64,000 nucleotides of DNA, taken from Desulfovibrio desulfuricans. GTDB taxonomy: Bacteria > Desulfobacterota > Desulfovibrionia > Desulfovibrionales > Desulfovibrionaceae. Under the pieces are notes generated by a model that worked only from the letters and a program-made list of their open reading frames with translations, had not been told where the DNA came from and did no database searches. The translations under genes were made by a program, and so were the position numbers. The stretch spans positions 62,001-126,000 of the forward strand of contig NZ_JANFYZ010000007.1 of the NCBI RefSeq assembly GCF_024460775.1. Reading direction: 5' to 3'. Of this stretch, positions 52,739 to 62,093 are shown one piece after another. How positions within the stretch are numbered: position 1 is the stretch's first letter; every line of letters begins with the position of its first letter.

Positions 52739-54628
52739 GTGAGCAAAGAACGTACTGACAAGGCAACTTTTCGGCAGGCAATCATTAACAACACTCTTCC
52801 TCAGCCGAATTCACCCAAATTTTCTATTGATAAATGGGAACAATTTTTAGTAACCCACGGAGCATCAGATGCAGATGTCAAATTGTTTCATTTTGGAGAA
52901 TTTATTTACGGCAGGCTGGAGGAGTTGAGAACTCATTGCGATAAAATAGGGATAAATGGTCAGGATAAAACATCTGCGATAAAAATCGCTGCAGGGCTGA
53001 TCAATATTGCCGCTGTAGATATTGAAAAGAAAAAAATTGAATCAATTGCATTAGCAGCAAAAAACAACTCAGACCCATCATCAGCGGCTAGAAATGCTTT
53101 TTTCCAAGGAAAGTTGACTGATGATTTTGGAGATGAAATCGACCCAGAAAATGTTTTTGAAGCAATGATTGCGTCTTTCAAATATGTACTTAGTGAAATT
53201 TACAGCCTCAGCGACACAAATTTTCCTGCAAATATACAGTCAATTAAATCCCTATTTATGATTAGTTCGATCTACAATTTCCATATAGAGGCCTGGAAAG
53301 GCATTTTATTTGATTATTTTATATACGACACTTCAGGTTCTAAAATAAATATAAAGTTTAAAAATGAGACACTCGCCAGACAAAGAGAGATTTCCCTTGT
53401 ACGCAGAATGCATGACACCACCACAAAGACTGCAGAATTAATTCCAAAAATCCATCAAACAACCAGCCAGATAGTCGGGTTTGACAGTAAAACAAAAAAA
53501 CCAGTCGTCAGAGAAGCACAGGACTATGAAACAGCATATATAATAACATCTATCACAAAAGGATCCGAACACTATAAGCTTTTCTTCAATGAAAGACTTG
53601 CAACCGCCAAGAGCGCTACGCTCAGCGATGCGCTCACCGTGTACTCTAAATTAGCTGGCCTCAAGATGGATCTTTCAGACTACTACACCAGTCTCCCAAA
53701 GCCAGCAGACGCCAAAAGTCACTGCAATTATGCTATAGAAATAGACACAAACCTCTTAATAGATTTATTGCACAAAATCACAAAAATAACAAAAGACAGA
53801 CTCGATGAAATCATTAACATTTTTTCTTTCTCCAACTCATCAAAGATAGATCCTGCAAGTAAGTTTTTCATAAAACTAGAAAAAACTATAATCCCAATAA
53901 TTGCCACTATGGACACAAATATTGAATTCTTCATCCCAACACTGCTGGATTTCAAAGATATTGAACTTAAGAAAAAAGGAAAAATCTTTGAAAATTACCT
54001 ATATGAAGAATTGAAGAAGACTGATGTAGATTACGACCTAACACTTTCACCAGGTGCAGGGACAATATTCCAAGTTGATTCCCACAATGAAGAAATTGAT
54101 TTGTTTTTCGTTTTTGGAACAGATCTTTACATTTGCGAAGCAAAAAATACAGTTTATCTTGACGACTATAGCAAAATATACAATTATTATCGTCTAGTAC
54201 AAGATGCAGCGCTTCAGATAAAAAGGAAGGAAAACTTCATAAAAAATAATCTTGATATTTTTCTAAACAAATACTTTCCCAATAAGGAAATTTCAAACAT
54301 ATATTCTATTGTAATTTCAAACCAACTTGAATATTCAGGTGAATGCATTAATGACGTTCAAATAGTCGATAGCAGCTCTTTTCTAGTTTATTTTAAGTAT
54401 GACAGACCGAGAATTATTCATAGTGGCAATGACATTGATGAGAATATATTAACGTACTTAGAGGAACAACGGTACTTCGATTCAAAAAAACAGGCATATA
54501 ACAATTTTCAAAAATATCTAAAAGAATTACCACAAAACAGCATAGTTAAACAGAACACAAAAATATTTGAAAAGGACTATCCTATTTTTAACATCACAAC
54601 ACAAATTGCTATGATTGACGTTATATAA
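52739..54628 (+). CDS. Large protein with PD-(D/E)XK-like nuclease motif (cargo)
   Basis: The 629-residue protein is not recognised as a family. Residues about 420-500 carry a candidate PD-(D/E)XK core: a Glu-bearing helix (KGKIFENYLYEEL), then EIDLFFVFGTDLYICEAKN with the D-x(n)-ExK arrangement. The N-terminal two thirds is helical with no recognised motif and no TM segment. It starts at GTG 52739 with AGGGGAG upstream. It is much more AT-rich than the surrounding phage genes, a sign of separate origin. Nuclease function is inferred; an anti-phage role is plausible from the FRG and DUF2971 neighbours. Confidence 0.6.
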   Translation: MSKERTDKATFRQAIINNTLPQPNSPKFSIDKWEQFLVTHGASDADVKLFHFGEFIYGRLEELRTHCDKIGINGQDKTSAIKIAAGLINIAAVDIEKKKIESIALAAKNNSDPSSAARNAFFQGKLTDDFGDEIDPENVFEAMIASFKYVLSEIYSLSDTNFPANIQSIKSLFMISSIYNFHIEAWKGILFDYFIYDTSGSKINIKFKNETLARQREISLVRRMHDTTTKTAELIPKIHQTTSQIVGFDSKTKKPVVREAQDYETAYIITSITKGSEHYKLFFNERLATAKSATLSDALTVYSKLAGLKMDLSDYYTSLPKPADAKSHCNYAIEIDTNLLIDLLHKITKITKDRLDEIINIFSFSNSSKIDPASKFFIKLEKTIIPIIATMDTNIEFFIPTLLDFKDIELKKKGKIFENYLYEELKKTDVDYDLTLSPGAGTIFQVDSHNEEIDLFFVFGTDLYICEAKNTVYLDDYSKIYNYYRLVQDAALQIKRKENFIKNNLDIFLNKYFPNKEISNIYSIVISNQLEYSGECINDVQIVDSSSFLVYFKYDRPRIIHSGNDIDENILTYLEEQRYFDSKKQAYNNFQKYLKELPQNSIVKQNTKIFEKDYPIFNITTQIAMIDVI

Positions 54629-54737
54629 TAGTTTGAACCACATACCAAGCGCCATATAAATAATACCCAAGGGATAAGGACATTGGACTTGGTTCGGCAA
54701 ACCAACGATCTTTCACCAATGGCTGCAGGGGACTTCT

Positions 54738-55541
54738 ATGGACGACAGAATACTTGAGATAAAAATTAGCTCCCTAGCCGACTATGTTTCAGCGACAGCA
54801 ATTTTCGAAAGAGGTGCTGGTTTTCGAGGCGTCCCGGACAGTGAATTTCTTCTGCTACCTACCGCAGGTCGCCTTAAACCGGGCTACTCAAGACCTGGCG
54901 CCCTGTGGTTAGAACGGAGCATGTTCGTTTCGTTCAAGCAATATGCATATGCATTTGAAAAAACAGAAAAGTATATTGACCTTGCAATCTTAGGACAACA
55001 CTACGGACTCCCGACCAGGCTCATGGACTGGACGGTCAGTCCCTTGGTCGCGTTATTTTTTGCCGTCAGATCACATCCTGATCGTGATGCCGCCGTTTAC
55101 GTTCTTGACGAAGGGCATGAGAGCTATGCGCGCGATGAAATTCCATATGCGGACTTCATTATGAACGAAAGCAAGCCAGCAATGAGAGAATTTTTGAAAA
55201 GCAAATTTTATCGAAAAAAAGAAAATGACCTTGAAGCATACTTACAATTTATTCTACACCGAGAAGAATTTTCAGTAGTCCGTGCTTTTCCAAAAAATAT
55301 TTCCCCGCGAATATCTGCACAAAGTTCTTTTTTTACACTACACATAGACCCATTTACGCCTTTAACAGAGCATATCAGTAAAAAAATTATTATCTCTAAA
55401 AAATTAAAAAAAGAGATTTTTTTTGCCCTTGAAAAAAATGGTATTCATGAATTTACTCTTTTTCCTGGCCTTGAAGGTTTATGTGGCTGGCTAAAAACTG
55501 TGTATTACGATCAGTGTTTGACTGGTGGGCAATTTGACTAA
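54738..55541 (+). CDS. FRG-domain protein (cargo)
   Basis: The 267-residue protein has FRG-domain hallmarks: FERGAGFRGVPDSEFLLLPT near the N-terminus and AILGQHYGLPTRLMDWTVSP followed by LVALFFAV. FRG domains are named for the Phe-Arg-Gly motif, are common in mobile elements, and lack a firmly established biochemical role. It starts 109 bases after the nuclease-like gene and shares its AT-rich composition, so the two probably form a cargo unit. Confidence 0.8.
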   Translation: MDDRILEIKISSLADYVSATAIFERGAGFRGVPDSEFLLLPTAGRLKPGYSRPGALWLERSMFVSFKQYAYAFEKTEKYIDLAILGQHYGLPTRLMDWTVSPLVALFFAVRSHPDRDAAVYVLDEGHESYARDEIPYADFIMNESKPAMREFLKSKFYRKKENDLEAYLQFILHREEFSVVRAFPKNISPRISAQSSFFTLHIDPFTPLTEHISKKIIISKKLKKEIFFALEKNGIHEFTLFPGLEGLCGWLKTVYYDQCLTGGQFD

Positions 55542-55579
55542 AAAAAATCTGTCTGAAGGTGTTTTGGCATCAACTAGGG

Positions 55580-56464
55580 CTAGCTTTTCTTTTGCCAAAA
55601 CGATGGCGGTATATCTTCCAGCACAAGCTCATATTTTGAGTCATGCAACCGCGCCCACTGAAGGCGAATATGCTTGCAATCCGGCTGTTGCTTGATAAGT
55701 TGGCACGCTAATTTAACCATATCATCATCCATTTTTGCGCCGAAGATCACTTCCGAAACAGACTTTTTCGGTAGTGGGAGCACTCCTGTGGGCTTTTCTT
55801 CCACCCACTCAAGGGAGTCACCTAAATGTGCAAGCATCCTCCATTCATTTTCATAGCTCCAAACGTCTCCTTTGGTGTAGAAAATCTCTTTCATATCTGA
55901 ACTAAGCTCGTTGAAAAATTTTGAAGGCCTTTCTGCAACATATTCAATCTTCTTAGGCTTCCATATGGGCAACGGGCTGCCTTTCACAAAAAAATCTGAT
56001 CCCATATCAAAACCAACAGCAAAGCCGAGGTGTGAATTTGCATAATGTGACCACATCAAAAGATTTAAATTTTCTTCTGATAGACATAGGACACCAATCT
56101 CTCTTGTAACCTTTTCATAGATTTTACCCATGACTAACTTTGCCATGTTTACGGCAGCAGCACCAACCTGCGCTTTAACCTCATCTCTTCTGCACCTTGC
56201 TCGCATCATTTTTTGAATGCGTCGTGCCTTTTTCTTTTTAGATGCAGCCGTCTCTTCTTTAATAATATCGTCAATACTTAATTCAATAATTTTTTCTTGA
56301 TGCTCTTTTGAGGCAAGATTTATCACATGAGGCAAGCACTCAAATGGATCATTAAATTCTACCGCAGGTGTAAATCTGATCGTCCAGTCTCCAAATACGA
56401 ACTTTAAATGCGAATCAGAGTAGTACTTATACAATCGCTCTGGGACTTGAATTTCTTTCGCCAT
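55580..56464 (-). CDS. DUF2971 protein (cargo)
   Basis: The 294-residue protein matches DUF2971: RLYKYYSDSHLKFVFGDWTI, then FTPAVEFNDPFEC, then LLMWSHYANSHLGFAVGFDM. Members are scattered in mobile islands next to restriction and defence genes; their biochemical function is not known to me. AAGGAG precedes the ATG. It is convergent with the FRG gene, 38 bases apart, and closes the AT-rich block. Confidence 0.82.
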   Translation of the reverse strand: MAKEIQVPERLYKYYSDSHLKFVFGDWTIRFTPAVEFNDPFECLPHVINLASKEHQEKIIELSIDDIIKEETAASKKKKARRIQKMMRARCRRDEVKAQVGAAAVNMAKLVMGKIYEKVTREIGVLCLSEENLNLLMWSHYANSHLGFAVGFDMGSDFFVKGSPLPIWKPKKIEYVAERPSKFFNELSSDMKEIFYTKGDVWSYENEWRMLAHLGDSLEWVEEKPTGVLPLPKKSVSEVIFGAKMDDDMVKLACQLIKQQPDCKHIRLQWARLHDSKYELVLEDIPPSFWQKKS

Positions 56465-56758
56465 ACTCAGCTCCTTCTTTTCTTACTCTGCTTGACATCC
56501 TAAATCCCTCCTGCCATTCTTTCAACACGGTGCTTCAAAACACCATGTTTCGCCAGCGGTTCCACACCCGTCAGCCTGTGGTTTTTTTGCGCCCTTCGTG
56601 CATCCTGCGCACGATATGGGCTATCATCGGAGTAATGCTCCGGGTGTGGGCTAATAGAATACCCTTCGGGGGAATATGCCCGCCGTCTGGCGACGGTTTT
56701 GAGCACCCGGAGTTTTTGCGTTTTGCAGACTCCAATCAAAAAATCGCCAGAGGTTCTT

Positions 56759-56995
56759 ATGTCTACCCCTTCCTTTCTCTCCCAACGGCTTTCCCTTGTT
56801 CAGGAACAGCAGCTAGAGCTGACCGTGCTTGCCGAGCATGCCAAGCGCGGCACAGGCCAGCAGCGCCGCCTTGCCCTGCAATGCCTCTCACACCGTCAGG
56901 CCGAGCTTGCGGCAGATCTGGCCCGGGTGGCACAGTTGGCGGCCCCGCGCGCGGTCAAACGCGCAGCATTGCGCGGGCGGAGGGTTGCGGCATGA
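56759..56995 (+). CDS. Small phage protein 1 (hypothetical)
   Basis: The 78-residue ORF (starting MSTPSFLSQRLSLVQEQQLE) is helical and Ala/Arg/Gln-rich with no recognised domain. AGAGG precedes the ATG. Its stop overlaps the next start (ATGA). The three consecutive small helical ORFs form a coupled set near the start of the late region. A weak hairpin (CCGTC-TGGC-GACGG, 56683-56696) lies just upstream. Confidence 0.6.
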   Translation: MSTPSFLSQRLSLVQEQQLELTVLAEHAKRGTGQQRRLALQCLSHRQAELAADLARVAQLAAPRAVKRAALRGRRVAA

Positions 56996-57228
56996 GCGGG
57001 GCTACCTACCACAACGCCGCGGCACTTCGGGCCATGTCCATTCTGGAGACCGCCCTGCAAGACATGCAGGAAGAACTGCCCACGCAAATGGCCCTTGCGG
57101 CCCGTAGCCAGCAAGATGCCCTAACCGCGTTGGCAGCGCAGCAAAAGCAGCTGGCCTGGCTGGCAGATCAGGCGGCCCAGGCCCATGCCGCCACCGCCGC
57201 CCAACCGGGAGGAGAAAGCCATGACTGA
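56992..57228 (+). CDS. Small phage protein 2 (hypothetical)
   Basis: The 78-residue ORF starts MSGATYHNAAALRAMSILET and is almost fully helical, with many Ala, Gln and Leu residues; a coiled coil is likely. Its start overlaps the previous stop, and its last eight bases overlap the next ORF. No function recognised. Confidence 0.6.
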   Translation: MSGATYHNAAALRAMSILETALQDMQEELPTQMALAARSQQDALTALAAQQKQLAWLADQAAQAHAATAAQPGGESHD

Positions 57229-57415
57229 GCCTACAGATCCTATTGTGGAATTGCTGGATACCGCGCGCGCCCTGCGCGTGCTGGCTCAGGGCCTGAATGG
57301 CGAAGAAGGCGGAGGCACAGATTTGCCGCAGGGCGGCAAGCCGGGTCTGGCTTGCATATTGCGTCTGCTGGCGGATAATTTGGACAAAAACGCTCAAAGG
57401 TTAGACGAAGCCTAG
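57221..57415 (+). CDS. Small phage protein 3 (hypothetical)
   Basis: The 64-residue ORF (MTEPTDPIVELLDTARALRV) is short and helical. GGGAGGAG lies seven bases before the ATG, which is why this start is chosen over an earlier ATG at 57185. A perfect hairpin GCCGCCCCACC/GGTGGGGCGGC (57428-57459) follows without a T-run. Function unknown. Confidence 0.55.
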   Translation: MTEPTDPIVELLDTARALRVLAQGLNGEEGGGTDLPQGGKPGLACILRLLADNLDKNAQRLDEA

Positions 57416-57471
57416 CCGCAAAAATCAGCCGCCCCACCGTTGGCAGATGGTGGGGCGGCGTGAGGCATAGC

Positions 57472-57801
57472 ATGAACGTATTCAAAAATTGCTGGAATGT
57501 TCTGCAAAAGTGCAGTCTGGTTCTTGGCCTGCCCGTGCTGCTGTTCCTTGGCTTGCGCAAACACAGAGACAACACAGGGGATTTTGCCCGCCATGCGGGG
57601 CTGGCATTTGCGCTGCTGGGCGCAATTCTAGGCCTGATCTGCTGGGGAGTGTATGAAGATACCGGCCTTGTCTGGCCCGGAGCTGTAGCCCTGGGCTTTA
57701 TGCTGGTGTTCGGCTCGGCCCTTTTCAGGGTCAGGCCTGTGAAGCCGGAACCAGAGGCAAAAGCAACTGCCGCACCTCGCGCGGGGAGCCGCAACCCCTA
57801 A
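57472..57801 (+). CDS. Two-TM phage membrane protein (hypothetical)
   Basis: The 109-residue protein has three hydrophobic stretches (LVLGLPVLLFLGL, AGLAFALLGAILGLICWG and WPGAVALGFMLVFGSALF), so two or three TM segments, and a charged tail. Size and position could suit a holin-like or superinfection protein, but there is no family match. GAGG precedes ATG 57472. Its last 71 bases overlap the convergent ogr gene. Confidence 0.6.
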   Translation: MNVFKNCWNVLQKCSLVLGLPVLLFLGLRKHRDNTGDFARHAGLAFALLGAILGLICWGVYEDTGLVWPGAVALGFMLVFGSALFRVRPVKPEPEAKATAAPRAGSRNP

Positions 57802-57994
57802 TCTTATCCGCTGCTCCCTGGGGCAGATCCAGAGCCGAGGGGCTTATGGTATGCCCCAGGGTAAGCTCTGCCGTGAATGAGTGGGCACAGTCCACATTGC
57901 TGCACAGGCAGTAAAAAATGGTAAAGCCCGGCGCAACGTCCCGGCGCTTCCGTATAAAGGCCACTTCACCGCAGCGGTCACAGTAAATACGCAT
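57731..57994 (-). CDS. ogr: Ogr/Delta-type late gene activator
   Basis: The 87-residue protein shows the Ogr/Delta zinc finger: MRIYCDRCGEVAFIRKRRDV, then FYCLCSNVDCAHSFTAEL. Four Cys residues chelate Zn and the protein binds P2-type late promoters to recruit RNA polymerase. The C-terminal part extends past the finger. ATG 57994 is preceded by GAGG; a GTG lies three bases upstream. In P2 the gene is elsewhere in the map; here it sits just downstream of the portal gene. Confidence 0.86.
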   Translation of the reverse strand: MRIYCDRCGEVAFIRKRRDVAPGFTIFYCLCSNVDCAHSFTAELTLGHTISPSALDLPQGAADKIRGCGSPREVRQLLLPLVPASQA

Positions 57995-58076
57995 CACCTT
58001 ACCTCACAAAATACAGTGCAGATCTGCTCCTCATTTTATGGGCACTTGTTCACGCCGCCGCAACCAATGTGCGCGG

Positions 58077-59093
58077 CTATTCTGCTTTCTCCGGCGCATC
58101 CTCAATAAATTTTACCTGCATACTTGCGGGCAGGTGGTCGTTTACCTCAAGCAGCAGTTCCCGCACCGGGGCAACCTCGTTTTTGGCGTACACGGCATCT
58201 ATCTTTGTTATGTCGCCAAAGCCCGCAGTGTTCTGAGGGATGATGCTTGCCATTGCTGGCGGTATGCGGTGCGCGGCAATGATATCATCTCTAGAAATAT
58301 TCTTGATTTTCTCTAGTTCATCCTTGGTGCTGAAATCGCCAACGGGCAGGATCTGCACGTCCTTTTCCCGCCCGTTGGGAATGTGCAAAAACATATTCCG
58401 AAAGTTGCCAATGCCCTTGCTGCCTTCAATGGCCTGGCGCAGCTTGTCGCGGTCGCTCGGGTCAAGCTGCTGCGAGGCGGAGTAAAACACATAGCCCATG
58501 TGCGCGCCGTTTTTGTAGTAGCGCCGCCGAAACAATGTGGCGTCCTCATTCAGCAGCATGCTCTGGATTGCGCCCAGGTAGGCTGGCAGGCCGTACACGG
58601 TTTGCGACACGTCATAATTTTTTATGTGCAGCACGTCCCCAGCGGCAAAAACCTGTATCTGCCCCGTGCGGTCAAGCAAGCCGTAGGTGTCGGCTTCCTT
58701 CATGCGGCGCATGTTTATGGCGGGCAGGTGGGTCAGGCCCACCACCTCACCATACCAGTTGCGCTGGGCGAGCGCGTAGGCATTGGCAAAGACGTTGTAG
58801 TCCGTTGTCATGCAGCGCATGGTCGCGCGCGAAAGCGCCGCACTGGGCGCAAAGCCCCGCATTATCACGTTGGTTTTAAATTCCAGCAGCGGGCCGTGGT
58901 AGGCATTGGCCCGCAGCAGCCGGGCAAGGCCGCGCTGCGGCACGGGCGTCTGATAGTATCGCCCGTTGTCGATCAGCCACACGCCCAGGTTGTCATACAG
59001 TTCGCCAGCGAGGACGGGTTCCGGGTCGCCAAACCGACAGGCAAAGGCGGCGTTTTTGTCCTCGGCCTGCGTATTATTCCGCTTTTTCTTCAT
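58077..59093 (-). CDS. Q: P2 gpQ-like portal protein
   Basis: The 338-residue PBSX/P2-type portal (P2 gpQ 344) has the long head-tail connector pattern: LLEFKTNVIMRGFAPSAALS, YGLPAYLGAIQSMLLNEDAT and AAHRIPPAMASIIPQNTAGF. Twelve copies form the portal ring through which DNA enters the head. ATG 59093 follows AAAGGA. It is co-oriented with the terminase gene upstream, as in P2. Confidence 0.93.
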   Translation of the reverse strand: MKKKRNNTQAEDKNAAFACRFGDPEPVLAGELYDNLGVWLIDNGRYYQTPVPQRGLARLLRANAYHGPLLEFKTNVIMRGFAPSAALSRATMRCMTTDYNVFANAYALAQRNWYGEVVGLTHLPAINMRRMKEADTYGLLDRTGQIQVFAAGDVLHIKNYDVSQTVYGLPAYLGAIQSMLLNEDATLFRRRYYKNGAHMGYVFYSASQQLDPSDRDKLRQAIEGSKGIGNFRNMFLHIPNGREKDVQILPVGDFSTKDELEKIKNISRDDIIAAHRIPPAMASIIPQNTAGFGDITKIDAVYAKNEVAPVRELLLEVNDHLPASMQVKFIEDAPEKAE

Positions 59094-59255
59094 ATTATTC
59101 CTTTCACCCCACCCTAATGCGTACAATCACCGCACGGGATGAATTTTGTTCTCCGGCAAGGAAGATGAGCCCGTTTTGAGGGAGTGCACTCTTCTGGTAC
59201 TCGACCGAAAAAGCGGGCGAAATCTGACGCAGGCGGAGGGCAAAAGACGCCCGTG

Positions 59256-61049
59256 CTAACTCATCGCGATTACGCAGCCGCCGCCAGAATCTTGCCGCGC
59301 CAACGGCTCCGCCGCCAGCGCATGCATGACGCTCCAGGCCTCGTCCGCGTGGCCTGTTTTTTCCGTGCGGCCGGCCGCATAGGTCATTTGTCCGCTGTTG
59401 GTGGTGGTGCGCTTGATCGTCATAAAGGCGTGAGCCAGATCAATGTCGCCCGCGTCAAACTGAAAACGCCCCTGCTCCATAACTTCCAGAGCCTTGAGCA
59501 CCATCTGCGCCTTGACCTGCGGGCTGTACACAATGGGTACGGTCATGGGTATGAACTGCTTCACCATTTCATACACGCCGATGCCCGGCCCTGTGGTGTC
59601 CACGCCAAAGTGCCCGTAATTGTAACGGCGGCTCTGTTCGCGTATGCGCTCGCCCTGCCACAAGTAGCTCTTGTTCTGCCAGCGTTCCTTTTCCAGCAGG
59701 CGGATCACGCCGCCGGACACATCAGGTGGCAACAGGGTGGACGCGCTGGCGTTGTCCCCGGTGCGGGCAGGGTCATAGCCGCCCCACACGTTGCGGTTGC
59801 CCACGGGCTGGGCCGCGTTGCGGTCAATGTCCGTCCACTCGCCCGTGTCCACCATGCAGCGCTCAAGCAATGACAGGGCAAACACGCTCTGCGCATCATC
59901 AATAAAGCGGCAGCGAAACAACTGCTCAAAATCATCAGTGCTGTATTCCAGCTTGAGCTGGGCAAGGTCGAAGAGGTCGCAGCCCCCGGCCATGGCATCG
60001 TCCAGGGTAACGATCTGGCGAAACCACGAATCCGGGCAGGCCGTGCCGGCGCGCAGTGCCGCATCGTCCGGCCAGGGCTTGCGCTTGGCATAGCGCTGCT
60101 GAAAGTCCTCACCGCTCCACAGGCTGAAGGCATCGTGCGTCAGGGCTGAAGGCGTGGAAAAGATGGTGCGCCGCCACTTCTTGTGCGCGGCCATGCCTGT
60201 GGCCACCTTGAACAGCTCGCGGAACTTCGTGATCCAGAAAAATTCGTCGATGTAAACGTGCCCGTGGTAGCTCTGGGCGCTCTTGCTGTTGTTGCTCAAA
60301 AAATACAGCGTGGACGGGCCGTGCGCCGTGTTCAGCACAATGGGGTTGCCCGTGAGGTTTATGTCAAATTCCTCGGCGGCAATGGCCGTTATGTATGAGC
60401 GGAACACCTCGCTCTGCGCTCTGGTGGCAGAAAGAAAAATCTGGTTGTCGCCAGTGAGCACGGCATCTTCCAGCGCCTCCTGGGCAAAGTACCAGGTGGC
60501 CCCTATCTGGCGGCTCTTGAGGTAGGCGCGGTTGCGGTAAATCAGCTTCTGCGCCGCCCACTGCTGCTGATAGTCAAAATATCGCTTGTGCAGCCGCGCT
60601 TCAAAATCCGCCTTTGTCAGGCGGCTCACGTCATTCTTGACCTGTTTGCCCTTACGGGGCTTGCGCTCCCTGCCCTGGTCGCCCATCCCTGCGGGCCCTG
60701 GCTCTGCTTCAGCAACTTCCCGCCCCACAGTCCGGGCAGCCGCCCGCAGTTTTTGCAGGCGTTCCAGTGTGCTCACCAGGGCGTCCACTTCCTTCAGCTC
60801 GCCGGGCGTCTTGTTGTCCCGCTCAAGCAGGATGGTCAGCCGCCTTTGCGCGGCCTGCTCCGGGGCTTCGTGCGCCAGCAGGTCGTCCCACTGCCCCTGC
60901 GAAATCCAAAAATACACCGTGCGGCGCGGCACATTCAGGGCCTCGCTTATCTCCGTGGCGGAATAGCGCTTCAAGTACATGCCGCGCGCGGCGTCCTTGA
61001 TTTCTTCCGGGTAGCTGCGGCGCGAGCTGGTGCTGTTTTCGTCATCCAT
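59256..61049 (-). CDS. P: P2 gpP-like terminase large subunit
   Basis: The 597-residue terminase (P2 gpP 590) has an N-terminal helix-turn-helix (YSATEISEALNVPRRTVYFW), an ATPase part (LKSRQIGATWYFAQEAL Walker-A-like, VYIDEFFW Walker B) and a C-terminal RNase H-like nuclease (WGGYDPARTGDN, HFGVDTTGPG). It cleaves and packages phage DNA. ATG 61049 begins MDDENSTSS; the frame is open further up but that part covers the divergent promoter region. Confidence 0.93.
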   Translation of the reverse strand: MDDENSTSSRRSYPEEIKDAARGMYLKRYSATEISEALNVPRRTVYFWISQGQWDDLLAHEAPEQAAQRRLTILLERDNKTPGELKEVDALVSTLERLQKLRAAARTVGREVAEAEPGPAGMGDQGRERKPRKGKQVKNDVSRLTKADFEARLHKRYFDYQQQWAAQKLIYRNRAYLKSRQIGATWYFAQEALEDAVLTGDNQIFLSATRAQSEVFRSYITAIAAEEFDINLTGNPIVLNTAHGPSTLYFLSNNSKSAQSYHGHVYIDEFFWITKFRELFKVATGMAAHKKWRRTIFSTPSALTHDAFSLWSGEDFQQRYAKRKPWPDDAALRAGTACPDSWFRQIVTLDDAMAGGCDLFDLAQLKLEYSTDDFEQLFRCRFIDDAQSVFALSLLERCMVDTGEWTDIDRNAAQPVGNRNVWGGYDPARTGDNASASTLLPPDVSGGVIRLLEKERWQNKSYLWQGERIREQSRRYNYGHFGVDTTGPGIGVYEMVKQFIPMTVPIVYSPQVKAQMVLKALEVMEQGRFQFDAGDIDLAHAFMTIKRTTTNSGQMTYAAGRTEKTGHADEAWSVMHALAAEPLARQDSGGGCVIAMS

Positions 61050-61092
61050 GCCTGACGCATAGCAGATCACGCGGCGGGAATCCCGGCCCCTG

Positions 61093-61117
61093 TGTCCAGA
61101 TTTATCTAGTCTGGACA
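61093..61117. promoter_or_regulatory. Perfect inverted repeat between divergent late operons
   Basis: TGTCCAGA-N9-TCTGGACA lies between the P and O starts (56 and 72 bases away from its centre). P2 late promoters carry an Ogr site TGT-N12-ACA; here the TGT/ACA ends are 19 apart, so it may be a variant activator site. Confidence 0.45.
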
Positions 61118-61176
61118 AGCACTTGTTGACCATCACCCCACGCGCGAGGGTATTCTTGCGGGCAGGAGAGTACACC

Positions 61177-62082
61177 ATGCCCGCACTCATTACCAAGTTT
61201 TTCAAAGTCGCCCAGTCCGGCCCGACTGTAGACGGCCGCAACATCGACCCGCAGTGGCTGCGCGACATGGCCGAAACCTACGACCCTGCCGTCTACCGCG
61301 CCAAAATCTGGCCCGATCATCTGCGCTTCGGCAACAACTACGGTTCGGTTGTGGCCCTCAAGGTTGAGGAAGCGGACGGCGTGGTCAGCCTCTATGCAAG
61401 TCTGGCGGTCAATGCCCAGTACCTCTGGGACAACCAGTACGACCAGCGGTTGAGCTTCAGCATTGAACATCTGGAAAATTTCGCGGGATCGGGCAAGTCC
61501 TACCTTGGCGGCCTGGGCGTTACAGACAGCCCCGCAAGCCTCGGCACAGACGAGCTGAAGTTCTCGCGCCGCGCATCCTGCGGCGGGCAGAGCGCGAGCA
61601 TTTTTGCGGGCCAACCCGTGGACGCCTCCTGCTTCAGCGCGGATCCCGCAAGCGACACCACAGAAGCCCCCGGCTGGTTCACTACATTCATCAAAAAATT
61701 TCTTCCCTGTGAGGAACCCCCAATGGATCAGAAGCAGTTCGACGCCATGAACAAACGTATTGAAGGGCTTGAAGGCCAGCTCGGCGAAATCAAATCCCTG
61801 GTGGAAGGCAAGTTTGCCGCTGCACCTGCAGCCACCACTGCCCCCGCTGCGGCTGGCGAACCCAAGCCCGGCACAATCCAGCCGGATGGCAAGCAGCCCC
61901 AGGGCGAAACCTCGCCTGACTTCGCGGCCCTCACCACCGCCCTTGCCGATAGCTTTAAAACGGCCCTGGATCCCGTGCGCCAGAAGCTGGACGAAATGGA
62001 CAAGCGCTTTGCCGCTGCCAAACCCGGCGCGCCGGTTGCCGACACCACCGGCCCCGCCGACGAAAACACCCCCCTGATCTAG
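61177..62082 (+). CDS. O: P2 gpO-like capsid scaffold-protease
   Basis: The 301-residue protein fits GPO capsid scaffolding (P2 gpO 284). With the start at 61177, Asp19 and His48 fall at the numbers I recall for the P2 gpO serine-protease triad; candidate serines lie at 105 and 108 (GSGKSYLGG). The C-terminal coiled coil (about 185-220) and Ala/Pro-rich part act as scaffold. GGAG precedes the ATG. It heads the rightward late operon. Confidence 0.92.
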   Translation: MPALITKFFKVAQSGPTVDGRNIDPQWLRDMAETYDPAVYRAKIWPDHLRFGNNYGSVVALKVEEADGVVSLYASLAVNAQYLWDNQYDQRLSFSIEHLENFAGSGKSYLGGLGVTDSPASLGTDELKFSRRASCGGQSASIFAGQPVDASCFSADPASDTTEAPGWFTTFIKKFLPCEEPPMDQKQFDAMNKRIEGLEGQLGEIKSLVEGKFAAAPAATTAPAAAGEPKPGTIQPDGKQPQGETSPDFAALTTALADSFKTALDPVRQKLDEMDKRFAAAKPGAPVADTTGPADENTPLI

Positions 62083-62093
62083 GAGCCAACGCA

